Positions 34,990-46,472 of a DNA stretch of 64,000 nucleotides are shown one piece after another. Each line of letters opens with the position of its first letter. Position 1 is the first letter of the stretch. This DNA is from Ischnura elegans (taxonomy: Eukaryota > Arthropoda > Insecta > Odonata > Coenagrionidae). The stretch covers positions 12,728,744-12,792,743 of the forward strand of contig NC_060248.1 of assembly GCF_921293095.1 (NCBI RefSeq), written 5' to 3'. A program made the translations under genes and the position numbers. Below the pieces are notes generated by a model. The model saw only the letters and a program-made list of their open reading frames with translations. It was not told where the DNA came from and made no database searches.

Positions 34990-37545
34990 CTCGTATGAAT
35001 CACGTAATGAATTATGTAATATGAATCAGTTTATTTCATCCACTGCTTTTGAAATAAGTTTAGTTAAATTTTAAATGTAATTATTCCTTCCTAAAAAAAT
35101 GTATTCGTTCTTTCCAAATAATATCCTCAGGAGACAAATTGGTATTCAAAAATATCTCACATTACATGGTGTTTGAATGAAAACTGAGCAACTATTAAAT
35201 AATAGGAGATTGAGAACAGCCCTTAGCAAAGTAAAAAAATTGAAAAAATGAAGAATACTTCGAAATTCAATAGCTTTTAAGATAGTAATAATAACTAAAA
35301 TAGTAATCGATGGAAGAATGCAGAAATGATCTGCATGGAAAAAATCTCAGAACTATTGAATAAACTTCATAATAAGAACAAAACGTCGCCTTTTTCACAG
35401 ATACTTATTTATATATCGCTCACGAGGTTTCATGCGTTAGAAGGGTTGTTTTCCTCATCAAGAATGATATGAAATACCTCCAGACGTCAATTAAACTATA
35501 ATACGTAATCATGCCTATAATTACGTTTCAGAAGAGTAGATTATGTTTGAGATGGTCATCCTGGATTACCGTCGATACATTGTAGAGAACATAAGGTGGG
35601 TTTAGTCAGACATAGGGAAAATTATAACGGCCTTGATGGCTTTGTGATTGAGGTTTTTTCCTGAATTGCGTGACGCAATAAGTCGTGAAGATTTAAATCA
35701 TAAAATACTTTATGCAACAAAAATGTGCGCTTTAAATTTTACGTTTATAGTCAAGTCATAAAGATTTGATGAAATCGATATTTTCTGTGGGCTGCACTGA
35801 GACACACTTCTTACTCAAGATAGGACAAAAAATCGAATGTCTGTGATTTTTAACTCGCTTTTAGTTTTGGTAAATACCTACATTTCGAACCGTACGAATT
35901 ACCAATTTCTATGTGAGTATAATGTAGATACAACCCTCGGTGCCCCCGTATTTCCATCAGCTTTGGTGACTTCCCATAAATACCCATCGAATATATCTTT
36001 AGGATTACTCCATTCCTCTATTCCGTTTATCGTAGTAAGCAATCCGAATACAAATCTTCTAAGCTTCTTCCATACCACATCGTTTACTCAACACCCCGTA
36101 CACATCCGATTATCCAACTACTGCTTCTCAGAAGACATCACTATTTTTTGAAAGTAAAAGGGAAACTCTTTGCCCATAAACACAATGAATGTGCAGTCCC
36201 AATACTTATTTTAAAAGTATATGGATTTTTGGTATGCTAATAAGCCTATGAGCTTGCTTTCCTATCACATCTGACATATTCGATTGTTCTGTCGTTTGAT
36301 TCCTTTGCATATTTAAGTTCCTACAATATTCTCTAAATACATAAGCATTTTTTTCTAATACTGAAAATTTTATTATTTTTATTGTTATAAATTTTATAAT
36401 GGTAATCGAGCCATTGTTTATTTTATCGCTGCATTCCCATGAACTTTAATGAAATGATCTTTTTTTTACGTGCCTAGTTGTAATTAAGGGACGATATCAT
36501 TTGAAAGTGCAATAATATATTCACCTACCAACTTACAATTTTTCAATTCTTTAAAACAAACCAGCTTCAAGAGAGAAAAGGAGAAAATATCACTTTAAAA
36601 ATCCGTTAGCACACAAAAAAATGAGAGCACACAAAGCGTAGGAGATTGCTCCAGGTTAACTTCCGCCTAAAAAGACAGAGATACGAAGAAGAGAAGTACA
36701 TGCCGCCCGGCTCAAAACACTTGAAAAGGCGAAGGAATTTTTTTTCAGCGACTTACCTACTAAAAGGAATTTATTCCGAGAAAAGAGAGCAACAATTGTG
36801 CTTGAATTTTCCAGTTTTAATTCACATCAGTGCGCGTGGGCTCAACTCAAGAGTCGGAATTAGGCTGAAGGAATTTTTAATCAAGCAACGGCACACCCAC
36901 CGTCCCTCATAACAATTTCTAAATAAGAACAATAGAACAAAAAAAAAGGAATTCCGGCTTGGAAGAGCACAAATTAGCTCCCATCAGAAGTCGTCAGTGA
37001 AGATATAAAATTTATTTCTTATCCTTCACGCTCGTGATGGCTGCAAATTTAATTGAAATCGAGAAAATACAATAACGGCAGCTTAACCCACACGCTAAAA
37101 AAATGTTCTGCTGTACTTCCGCACGTTTTATTGTCTATGAACACTGAGCAATACATTTTGCAGCCATAAAAAGAGCCATTCCCATGAGAAAATTCCTTGC
37201 CAGTTTTATATCCTCACGAAGGGTACAGGAATTCTAAATGTACCCATCTCTGTAACTGGCGGGAGTAAGAATTTTAATTCGGAAGCAGTAACAGAGAGGA
37301 AACCCTGATGAGCAGTAAGCAGTAAAACTTTCATATGAATCGGGAATTGTGCTCCGGGCTTTGCATTCACCGAGAAGAGATACCTAACTCAGAAGTCTGC
37401 TAACTGTCCTACATCAGTAATTCCCATCTTTTCTCTTGAGCATCGCCACACACGAAATAATTACAAATCAAATGAAAGAAGTACGATTACTACGAATTCG
37501 TTAAATTGATCGATTTTTTTCCGGTTGAAAAATGGGAACGAAGCT
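34990..37545. other. Unassigned AT-rich DNA
   Basis: No coding domain, tRNA-like head or terminal repeat recognised on either strand. Confidence 0.4.
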
Positions 37546-37551
37546 CACGCA

Positions 37552-39850
37552 TTAACCCAATAGCGCCCAATGTTGCTTATAAGTAACATCTATTTCAAGG
37601 ACCTGAAATTTGATTTTAATTACCTAGGTAATTTTATATTTTCTTGAGAGATGTGTCTTTGGACTTAATATTAATGCCACAAGATAATGCTTGGTGCAAA
37701 TCTCGCACTGATAGGGAAGAACAAAATGAGGTATGCAGAACGATTGAAAATTTTCTCTGACATCTTAGTAGTAAGGAAGATTTTTTTCATCGGCTATCGT
37801 TTAATCATGTTTTATGAAATAAATTACAAAATCAAATGCTCAAACGAAAGATGCATGCGGATGTATTGGCGTCTATTATCTTTACATCTGATCCGGAAGC
37901 TACGGATGTTGCTTCTAATCAGAAACGGGTCATCGAGGAACAATGGGTAAGCCTGGTTCACGTAGGAATTCCTGCTTCACAGCTTGGTCGCTCTTTTGGA
38001 AAATTCATAATGCTTGGCATATTCGTACATAGGGAAGTGCAGATGCCAAGAAAAGGGGGCGGAAATCGCTGACATTATAGAAGAACTCAGTGATAGTAGC
38101 ATGTCAGAGTAGAGTGATTTCTAGAGCGACGATGACTGGGATCCTGTGAAGATGTAGAATTGGGGTTTTTGGGCGACTATTTAATGGCTCTCTAATGAGT
38201 TTTCGGAGTACCAAAATTTCGAAGTGTATTTTAATAATAGTTTTTTTTTGCTTCAACTATCAATAGCTCTAAAGGAAATAGCTCTCAATGCGTGGCCACA
38301 ATTCGCAGTGATAGATTGTGCAAATGTCCTCTGTCATCAGAGGTCCTCTAGCCGTCTGAGAGAGGAAGTTCAGACTGGAGAATTGAAAATAACAGTAATT
38401 TTGTCTTAGTTCGATGGTTTGATAGAAAAGCTTAGGACTTTCACCTCAATAAATGGAACCGGAAGGTAAATACACCAACGGATGAAGTTCACCATGAAAA
38501 AATATTTGACTTAGCCGGGAGTCGAACCCGGATATCCCAATTGCCGGTCAGGTGTATTAGACAGTTAGATTCAAATCATTTTATTACCAGTTTTTAAAAG
38601 TAGTTCTCAGGTAAATATTTTTTTTTCTTATAATTTTCCAGTAATTCCCCTTTTTGGCAGAGATTTGAAATGAGTTAATTTTAATAAATACACCACCAAG
38701 CCATTTTCTCAGAGCAAACTTTGGGATGGGTTTTACCGAAGAAGATGTTGACGTCACAAGTCCACACTGTGGCAGGCACATGTGGCGAGGGTCGTGCTTA
38801 CTAAGCCACTGTCGGGGTGAAAAACCCTTATTTTGTCGCTGCTCTGGGACGACGAATTTCAAAGCACTGCAGGAACAAGTGACTTTGTACGCAGTCACGG
38901 GTGCAAAGTTAAATACACCAAAAGATGAAGTTCGCCATTAAAAAAATATTTGATTATCCAAAATGAGGATTGTATCTGAAAAGAAATCTATTGTTCGACA
39001 GTCGTGTGTACAATCATTTTATGGGAGGTGCTGACATGGCTCACATGATAAGTGAACTTTATAGAATAGATATAAGATGTAGGAAATGGAACTCTCGAAT
39101 CTTATTCTGGTGCATCAATGTTGCAACTGCAAATAAATGGCTGTTCTTTCGAAGGCATAAAAAACAGCGAAGACTGGCTTGTGAGTACTCCCTGGCTAAA
39201 TTACAAACACACATTGCGGCTGCCCTAAAATCAGTTGGGAGAGGAAAATGTCGTGAAAACGGAGTTTCACCGAGGAGCGAAAAGAACCAGCAAGGATAAA
39301 TGGATTTTTGGCGAAGGCGGTAGAAGATGTTCGCTATGATGGTCACCATCACTGGCCTCCGTATTCTTCCAAGGAGAGGGATAAATTTTGCAGAAACGGC
39401 TTTACTCAGGCCAAATGTTCGATATGAGGACTAAATTCGTGCTATGCGGCAGGAAAAAAATTGCTCGTTTAATTTAATTTCAAATGGCCCTATTTGCAAT
39501 AACTTATTCTCATTATTTTTTAGTTTTCCTTTGCCTATTACCTTTTATTGACCAATGTCTTGTGACTCATTTTATTTTACTCCAGCATCAGTGAAAATGA
39601 AGCACTTTATGCACGTAAAAAGTTTGCATTTTATATAAAAAATATTTAATAAAAATAGCCTTCGTGGTAAATTAATTCAGTAATAAAAACAAAAATTAAT
39701 GTATTAAAATATGTAAATAATTAACCATATTTACAGCTTGAAATAATAAAGTTTGAAAAGAAATAAAAGAAATACTCATTTGCAGCAGATATCTGAAAAA
39801 TTCCCAATCGGCACAGTGTTGCTCTAAAGCAACATGTTGTAAAATCTACA
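37552..39850 (+). pseudogene. Broken piggyBac-like transposon
   Basis: A TTAA at 37552-37555 is followed by CCCAATAGCGCCCAATGTTG and the palindromic TTGCTTATAAGTAA, the form of a piggyBac terminus. Transposase pieces follow in order: an acidic N-terminal stretch near 38055-38140 (IADIIEELSDSSMSE, then SDDDWDP after stops), a middle piece at 38360-38460 (EEVQTGELKI, then FDG and RTFTSINGTG), and a C-terminal piece at 38970-39299. The last reads YNHFMGGADMAHMISELYRI, RCRKWNSRILFWCINVA and WLFFRRHKKQ, typical of the piggyBac DDE transposase. A SINE interrupts the gene between the last two pieces. Stops and frameshifts show it is dead. The right end is not clear; a similar palindromic motif lies at 39825. 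Confidence 0.7.
38466..38725 (-). mobile_element. tRNA-headed SINE of the GCTTGGTGGT family inside piggyBac
   Basis: Minus strand: a box B GGGTTCGACTCCCGGCTAAG with the family block and T-run (AAATATTTTTTCATGG), and a head AATGGCTTGGTGGTG at the right. About 135 bp of unrelated sequence separates box B from the head, so the SINE is itself interrupted or rearranged. A second body fragment, with the same AAATATTTTTTTAATGGCG block, lies at 38905-38955. Confidence 0.5.
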
Positions 39851-40845
39851 TGTATGAGGGAAATAGCATGAGGGAAACTTGAAAAAAATTGTATTTACGT
39901 ATTCTAGTGATTATATTTACGCAAAGTATTTACAAAAAAATAATAACATTCACGGTAACACATGTTGAGTCTTAAATGGTTGACGTAAAAAACGAGGGTA
40001 AAACGACATCGAAGTTTCATTCTAAAAAGGACAGAGGATTTAGCGCTTACGAGTAAAACCTAAATAATACGGTCATGTTAATCGCAAAAAATTTCTGTAT
40101 AAAACGAATAAGAAATTCCTTTGCGTCAATTGAGTGCAGCACTGAATATTTTTTTCATTTTAAGTAAATGAAAATTAGAGATTACAATTTTTCCCCAAAC
40201 TTTATTTGATCGAATATTAAACAATGTACGACGCCATTTGACCGTCACGCCATACTCTAGTACAAAGAATAAATTGTTGAAGATCTTATTGTTTGGCCCG
40301 TATTAGCTGTTCCGGTAAACCAAGTTCCCCCTAACTAGCCAGTGTACACTGCATTTCAATTTATGCGCATTTGTCTATAATGTGGGTGTAGCGTTTTGTT
40401 TGTGCTGGCAGAAACTTATAACTAATAAATATATAGAATTTTTTGAGAAAGAAAAACATTTAAAACATTTTCAAAGCAGATTTATAACTTTTTGTTCCTT
40501 TCATTTTTTAATCATTTTTTTATATTACAAGCAGCAGTTTTCTTTAATTAATATTATTTGGCTTTTTTATAATAATTCAAATGAGATTTCAACATTAAAC
40601 AATTAATATATTAATGATTTACGTACTAATTCCACCAGGAGGAAAGACCATATTTACAGCTTGAAAGAATAAAGTTTGAATGAAATGCTCATTTGCAGCA
40701 GATAACTGAAAAAGTCCCAGTGTCGCTCTAAAGCAACATGTTGTAAAATCTACATGTATGAGGGAAATTTGAAAAATATTGCATTTACGTCTTCTAGTGA
40801 TTATGTATTTACGCAAACAATTTTCAAAAACAATTAATAAAACTA
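39727..40845. repeat. Diverged direct repeat of about 200 bp
   Basis: The stretch 39727-39960 is repeated at 40648-40845 in the same orientation. Shared blocks are ATATTTACAGCTTGAAA, CTCATTTGCAGCAGATA, CTCTAAAGCAACATGTTG and AAATCTACATGTATGAGGG. The GCAACATG core resembles the subterminal palindrome at the left end of the piggyBac element (37.57 kb). These may be internal repeats of that element family or two solo ends. Confidence 0.6.
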
Positions 40846-40864
40846 AATAAAAACGAACAAACTT

Positions 40865-41055
40865 TGTATTAATCCACCAATTTATTTACGCGGTACGACT
40901 AGTTTCGACGCAGCGGCGTCATCCTCAGGCACAAAGGTTAGCCCTGGAGACCAAGGACGACTTTGCTATCGAAACGTCGGCAGTAATGTAGACTCTGGGT
41001 CCGTCTGAATATCTGATACCAATTTATCAACGTCTCACGCCGGGAAACCTTCGCA
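40865..41055 (-). mobile_element. Penelope-like terminal region with hammerhead-like core
   Basis: On the minus strand the segment 40933-40892 reads TGTGCCTGAGGATGACGC, a short loop, GCGTCGAAAC and TAGTCGTACC. This fits a type I hammerhead: CTGAGGA (core CUGANGA) at 40928-40922, a 5-bp stem II (GACGC/GCGTC), GAAA at 40906-40903, a 2-bp stem III (AC/GT), and a 4-bp stem I. The predicted cut lies between 40897 and 40896. A second GAAACGTCGG box lies in the opposite orientation at 40971-40980. Penelope-like terminal repeats are known to carry such minimal hammerheads. No coding part remains. Confidence 0.5.
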
Positions 41056-41059
41056 TTTT

Positions 41060-42480
41060 TCTTGAAAAGAAATATAATTTAAAAGGCGTATTGTAATTGG
41101 TTTCTGAAAAATACCAGCAATATAGTTACTACAGGTAGTAGCCGAAGCAAGTTGAAATATAAAAGTTATTCGACTTAAGAAATTATCGGACAAAAATTAT
41201 TGGCAATGACTGAAACATGAGTTTAGGATTTTCCGAAATGTAAAACATAAGAAAGAAAACTCATTGGGTAGGCGTGGACATTTATTAGCCACAAAATAGA
41301 GCCGCAAAGTTGAAAAATAGGAAGTCGCTTAGGGAGAATCGTTATAGCCAATGGGACAACAGTCGTAAAAGACAGCGTGAATACCGCTGGTGAAGCAGAA
41401 ATTTATTACCGCACGCACGGAAAAATTCACAAAAACCCCGTGGATCCGTCCGTGACGGACGTGCATGATGCTTTTAACGTTCATCACGGCAGACTTAGTG
41501 TTCCCTTTCCACGTATTAAATTGCATTTTAAAGGTGGCACAAACGAACCGAATACCATCCGTTTATCGCTCCTATGACTCAGTCCAACGGCACGTGATAT
41601 GAGGTTTAGAGCTGAGAAAGGAATTAATTACCATCGAAATAATGATTTCTATTACTTCTGCAAATGCACTTTGACGACTAGCGATCAAAAACATTGTTCT
41701 CTGTATGCAAATCAAATGGGCTCGTTCATCGATAGCAGTTTAATACGGCCATTCAAAGGGATTATTCTAAATTCCCCAATTTGGGCACAAATTCGGATTA
41801 CATATTTCTGGATTTTAATTTATAAACCTCATTTTTCAAAAATTTTTCAAGCTTTGACTAATAATCAAGGCGTCTAAAATCGAGGGCTCGATATTAGGAG
41901 TAAAATATCTATGACAGTGTGAATAACTCACCTAATGACGCAAGTTTTCTTATATTCTTCTTCATTAACCCTCTTAAATATTCTGTTACGCACGACTATG
42001 TCAATTTGCCATTTTTTAAATACAGCTGATTAAACCGCTTTGATGACTCAAGGAATTGGCTAAGTATTCTAGCGTAGAGGTTCTTCAAAGGACTTTTAAG
42101 CGTATGAAGATATAGGTTATCATCTTGGAAAAATGGCGAATGGAATCTTAGAACATGTGGATGCTATAATCTAGATGTATATACGAAAATAAAAATGGTG
42201 GCACGTATTTTCCCTATGTTTTAATAATGCCCGTCAACGAGGAGTGGAGAGTAGAGTGTAGAGCTTACGAAACTGTGGAGCCTCTAAAATTGTAGTAATT
42301 ATGAAAATAAATATTGAAACAGGCGTAGTGAAATAGAATAATTATGACATCTTCTTGTCCGAAGACGGATAGTATATCATTTTTCAATTAGGGTGTATTC
42401 TGTATTCTCAAATATTGGATCTTCGGACCACAATGCGTTAATATTATTCGCTTGAAAAAATGTATTTTAGTTCTAGCACT
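41060..42480. other. Unassigned AT-rich DNA
   Basis: Two open frames (41377-41577 and 41599-41877) carry no recognisable domain. No element ends were found. Confidence 0.4.
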
Positions 42481-42484
42481 AATA

Positions 42485-42627
42485 TCATTTTTTGTGGTTT
42501 GAAAGAAATATTGTTCAAAACTTTCGTTTCAATCCAGTCCTGATTTTCCTTAGAGACTTGAGCAATTTTTGCTTCAACGGGGGAGGGGGCAGCTGCCCCC
42601 TCCTGCCCCTCGCTGGATACGTTCATG
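42485..42627. repeat. Partial copy of the GGGTACGCCC repeat
   Basis: It matches the right half of 10586-10850, including TTTGCTTCAA, the AGGGGGCAGCTGCCCCC hairpin and a decayed end GGATACGTTCATG. It is truncated on the left. Confidence 0.5.
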
Positions 42628-42797
42628 ATTCTATTTATTCTAGATTAACTGTCACTTTTGACGAGATGATAAGAGCACGCAGTATTGTATTGATGAGGCG
42701 ATGGAAGGACATGTTAAAGAGAAATCTTCCGCCATGCAGGAATGGGAGCTAATTTAAATCAATATATATAATCAAATAATAGCATTAAATTTTTACG

Positions 42798-43202
42798 TTG
42801 CCATTGTGTGTAGTAGTGAGGAAGGAGGGCGAGAGAAGATTTGTGGCATTCCAGATGTGGGTATGGCGAAGAATGGAGACGGTGAAATGGACGGAGAGGA
42901 AAAGGAACGACGAAGTGCTGGACATGGTGGGTGAGGAGAGACAGCTTTTAGATGAGATACGGAGGACACAGAAGGTATGGATGGAGAGAGTTCTTAGCGG
43001 CTAGGGGATGTTGAAAATGGTGTTAGAGGGTAGAATGTTAGGGAAACGAGGGAGGGGAAGGAAGAGAATAGGATTTTTAGATATATTGAAAGAGAGTAGG
43101 CCTTAGAGTGAACTAAAGGAGGCAGTGCTGGAAGGAAAGGATCGCACAGATTACTTCTTTAGCACTCCATGGAAACCTAACTTAATCGGTAAATTACTAT
43201 GA
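42798..43202 (+). pseudogene. RTE-like LINE (family A), C-terminal tail to natural stop
   Basis: The frame reads FQMWVWRRMETVKWTERKRN, NDEVLDMVGEERQLLDEIRR, then after a TAG at 43002-43004, GMLKMVLEGRMLGKRGRGRK and, after another stop, ending STPWKPNLIGKLL with a TGA at 43200-43202. This is the region after the reverse transcriptase core in endonuclease-RT proteins, where a conserved WRRM block and a basic RGRGRKR stretch precede the end. Only two in-frame stops break it, so it is among the better copies. It is strongly 5'-truncated. Confidence 0.6.
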
Positions 43203-43209
43203 TACTATA

Positions 43210-44320
43210 ATTGCGTGTAGTGAGTAATTATCTTGATTTATATTATTTCATGGGACTTTAGAAACTCTGATATCAGTATGAGTATCTTAGGCGAGATCGA
43301 GATTAATTCAAATGAGTGGATACCCGACAGTAAAAGGGGTGGTTGGGAGTGATTCCGAAAATGCGCCCATATGGATGAGATTAATGAATTCTATCAAAAC
43401 TAAAGCAAACATAACACGAGAACGTATCGCATCCGTTTGTATACCCAAATCTCTCAACGAGACCCAAGTGACGATAAAAAAAATTGAAAAATTCAAGATA
43501 AAAAGAGAACAATTGAAAAATAAAAAGCTGCCATATTTTTCAATTCACCTGAGCAGTTAGTTACTTTTCTCCCGCTTAAAAAAAGTATATCGCTGGACTA
43601 AAAAAATTTGACTTCCAACGTTCCCTGAAAAGCAAAAGGTCTGCTTCCATTGAAATATGTATCACTATACAATCCTTTTTTTACTCTCGTTTCATTTTTT
43701 TAAGCTGCATCGCAGACTTTAAAGCGGTAGACCGTCCTGCGAATTACGCCGAATGAGTTCCGGCGACAATGGAGCCCGAAAGACAAACGAAAGCGACGAG
43801 GCGACAGCAATGTAAAGCCGGATTTCGAGGTTTTTATAGCAGAGGCTGAATGTTCAGCTATGGGTAGAGTGACACTGTTTACTGCACGGAGGCGAGACGG
43901 CCAGACAGAATATGAGAGCAAACGTTCTAGGGCATGCGGATTGTCAAAAACACATTTAACTGTAATTTCCGCGGTCGTTTTCCGTTGTGGGAGAATGAAA
44001 GGCGATTTAGCGATTGAAAAAGTTAAGATTAAATTGAACAAAGTGTATAGTTTGCTGTCTCGGAAGTGACTTGAATCGACTTCAGAAAAAAAGGAAATGT
44101 AAATAACTTTATAATAGCAAATAAATATTTAATTTACAACCTATTTTTCGACGTAGCATGTGATATACTGGATGTTGACGTGCCACGTCGAAATCCAGGT
44201 CGTACAGCATTAAATTTATGTGAAAATTATTAAGTTATTTTGGTATTTCATAATAAAAATAATTATGATCTGCGCAGAAGCTGAAATGTTAACAATTTAT
44301 TCCCTAACCTCAATGTTACT
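43210..44320. other. Unassigned DNA
   Basis: Contains open frames at 43312-43560 (+), 43700-44041 (-) and 43860-44069 (+), with no recognisable domain. The 43.7-44.0 kb part is GC-richer than its flanks. Confidence 0.35.
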
Positions 44321-44329
44321 CTGGAGTCG

Positions 44330-44525
44330 ATACCTCCACTGCAAAAACGCTCAACAATCGCCCACCGAATCAAATCCGCTCATCTAGTAGCCCAACAATA
44401 CGAATCCACTCAGCTGTTGTAGCCGGAGCATAAACGCTCACCTCCAATTCTCCAAGCTTTGGAGATGAGCGTTTATGCTCCGGACACTGCCAGTTGAGCT
44501 GATTGATTGAGCGGAGTGTTTAAAA
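44330..44525. repeat. Hairpin element with 18-bp perfect core
   Basis: The perfect arms CCGGAGCATAAACGCTCA (44423-44440) and its complement (44466-44483) enclose a 25-nt loop that itself folds (TCCAAGCTTTGGA). The symmetry extends imperfectly outward (CAGCTG near 44411, GAGCTGATTG near 44495). It looks like a small palindromic MITE without a readable target duplication. Confidence 0.5.
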
Positions 44526-44639
44526 CCACACCAGTGGGGATATACTTATACTAGTTTTCTGGCATAACATTAAAATAAAATTTTAAAATAATTTGGAAAT
44601 AAATATATTTGCACATTCTCACTAAATGATTCTACCCAA

Positions 44640-44865
44640 AAGTTGGTTTGGTTAGGTGAGGGTAGAGCTCACCTAAGACTAAGCCACAGGCGTCTTTACT
44701 TCACATATTCAGGGGAGATGGTCAGTCATTTTCCCTGGGCCGCCTCGCACTTCGAGAGTTTTCACTTCACGGTATCCAAAGGTTTCATAAGAGGCTAGAA
44801 TCTATGGCCCCTCGAATAGCAGCTAAATGCTCTATCGACTAAACTAACACACTCTCGTACATGTC
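44640..44865 (-). mobile_element. Possible tRNA-derived SINE, minus strand
   Basis: The reverse complement starts GTGTTAGTTTAGTCGATAGA GC, a good box A-like stretch, with only a decayed box B (AGATTCTAGCC). The remainder is unique. The call rests on the head alone. Confidence 0.3.
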
Positions 44866-45007
44866 AATTAAACATAAAATTATCAAACATAACAAGTAAA
44901 CAAACCAGAGGATCACACGCATTAGATATCACGTACTTTGGGATTTTGTCTAATCAATCTTTGTCGCACGCGGGGTATAAAACAATCGCTCTAGTTCGTA
45001 CTCATTA

Positions 45008-45267
45008 TAAGGCCACTATTAGCCGAGGCAACCAGACGCGCCACCGGACGCGCCACCGGTGGAACTGGTCAGTCGTGGGGCATACAATCAAATGAGTCCT
45101 ATTAGCCGAGGCAACTAGACGCGCCACCAGACTTTCCACCGAAACCAGTCACCTGAGCCCCGCAACCGCGCCTTCCACCTTGGGTTGCTCAGGCCACTAT
45201 TAGCCGAGGCAACCAGACACGCCACCTATGGCGCGTCTGGTTGCCTCGGCTGTTAATAGGGGCCTAA
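45008..45267. mobile_element. PIF/Harbinger-type MITE with nested terminal repeats
   Basis: The element spans 45011-45264, begins GGCCACTATTAGCCGAGG and ends with the inverse (TTAATAGGGGCC), flanked by TAA at 45008-45010 and 45265-45267, the 3-bp target size and sequence of PIF/Harbinger. The terminal motif occurs three times in direct orientation (45011, 45099, 45192) and once inverted. The innermost copy (45192) and the right end form a compact 73-bp hairpin with arms of about 33 bp. It codes for nothing. Confidence 0.65.
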
Positions 45268-45567
45268 GACAGTAGCACTGTTACCATCGACGGACGAAGA
45301 AAGTAATATAGAAATAATTTTTCAGCAGAATAGTTCAGGCGAAGAAAGTTTTCTGCTGAAAGAAGAACCTTCTTGCTGCTGAGAGTGCAAGCATAGAGGT
45401 AAAGAAACAATTAATAACGAGCGTGATGCGCCCGCTCCCAACAGGCTTCCCCCGCTCTTTTCAATGCAGGTCCACAGAGGGATAGGCGTGTTTCTAATTT
45501 TAAAATGTAGAAAAAAGGCAAGGTCTTACGTACAAATTTAATTGGAATGTTCATGTACAAATTGAGG

Positions 45568-46116
45568 TCAGAGGATCTCTTTAAACACAACATTGGAAGT
45601 AATTACACTATCCTCTGTTAATACTTGTTTAGAGTTTTCCTTAATGTTTACAAAAATATTTTGAAAAGATCTTGGCCTAGAGAATGCCACATAAAGTTGG
45701 CCATGAGAGAATACAGGGTCAGGCAGGATTAAGCCAGCTCTTTGCAAAGTCTGACCCTGAGCCTTGTTAATAGTCATCGCAAAGGAAACCTTATTGGGAA
45801 ATTGTCTGCGAGTCAAGTTAAAAGGCATGGTGGTATCTGACGGCGTTAACTGTATTCTTGGGATGAGGACAATCTTGCCGGAATTGTTTATTTTTTTATC
45901 GATTATTATTTTTTTAACCAATTTTAGGAAATAATAGCAATATTTAGGAAGTAAGATATGCCGTCGCATGTTCTCTGATAAATTCTGTGCATTTTGGTAC
46001 CTCATTTGTAGAGTTTGGTTGCTTATAAGTTGAGAAAAAGGTATCTTTACAGTAGAAATAATATAGAGGATATGCAACGTATGAAGTACGTTTCTCATTA
46101 GAAGCGAGGCTTGCAC
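45568..46116 (-). pseudogene. Helitron helicase C-terminus
   Basis: A 182-codon minus-strand frame ends with the motifs of the PIF1-type helicase of Helitron Rep/Hel proteins: VLIPRIQLTPSD, LTRRQFPNKVSFAMTINKAQ GQTL (motif with the conserved NKAQGQTL), LPDPVFSHGQLYVAFSRPRS (helicase motif VI) and the closing NVVFKEIL. The helicase unwinds DNA during rolling-circle transposition. The natural stop is kept, but all upstream helicase and Rep motifs are missing; the frame runs into an RTE-like piece at about 46116. A GC-rich inverted stretch at 45420-45465 lies where a Helitron 3' hairpin is expected, but a clear CTRR end was not found. Confidence 0.85.
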
Positions 46117-46117
46117 G

Positions 46118-46472
46118 TTGGCAGCATCAAGGAAGTCAAGAGTGGAAGTATTCGAAATGTGATGCTACCGAAGAATGATGAAGATAAAATGGATTGGCCG
46201 TGTAAGTAACGAGGAAGTGCTGAGGAGGGTGGGAGAAAAGAGAAGCCTCCTAACAACCTTAAGCAGAAGACGGGACAACCTATTTGACTAAATTTTGAGG
46301 CATGATGGCCTGATGAAGACAATCATTGAAGGACAGGTGGAAGGGAAGAAGGGCAAGGGATGAATTAGATAGGATAGGTTACAAAGAATGTACTTAAAAG
46401 AGAAGAAATACGTCGCTGTGCAAAGTTTAGCGGATAGGAGAGAAGAATAAAGAGCTATGTCAAACCAATCTT
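46118..46472 (+). pseudogene. RTE-like LINE (family B), C-terminal tail, 5' part of split copy
   Basis: One frame reads RVEVFEM, YRRMMKIKWIGRVSNEEVLR, RRVGEKRSLLTTLSRRRDNL, ILRHDGLMKTIIEGQVEGKK, then DRLQRMYLKEKKYVAVQSLA and DRREE, ending RAMSNQS, with five in-frame stops. This is the post-RT tail of an endonuclease-reverse transcriptase. It matches the copy at 10.13-10.33 kb. The copy is cut after CAAACCAATCTT by a younger LINE and resumes at 48861 with AGGATTGTTGACTCATGATG, corresponding to AGGATGATGACGATGG at the uninterrupted copy. Its 5' edge coincides with the broken Helitron frame. Confidence 0.65.

Noticed and set aside
40940..40985. Second hammerhead in plus orientation (CTGGAGA with GAAACGTC)
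   Set aside because: The core base corresponding to A6 is G and no stem II can be paired cleanly, so it is at most a decayed copy.
43700..44069. Overlapping open frames on both strands in a GC-richer block
   Set aside because: Neither frame shows a domain; open frames on both strands are expected in GC-richer sequence.
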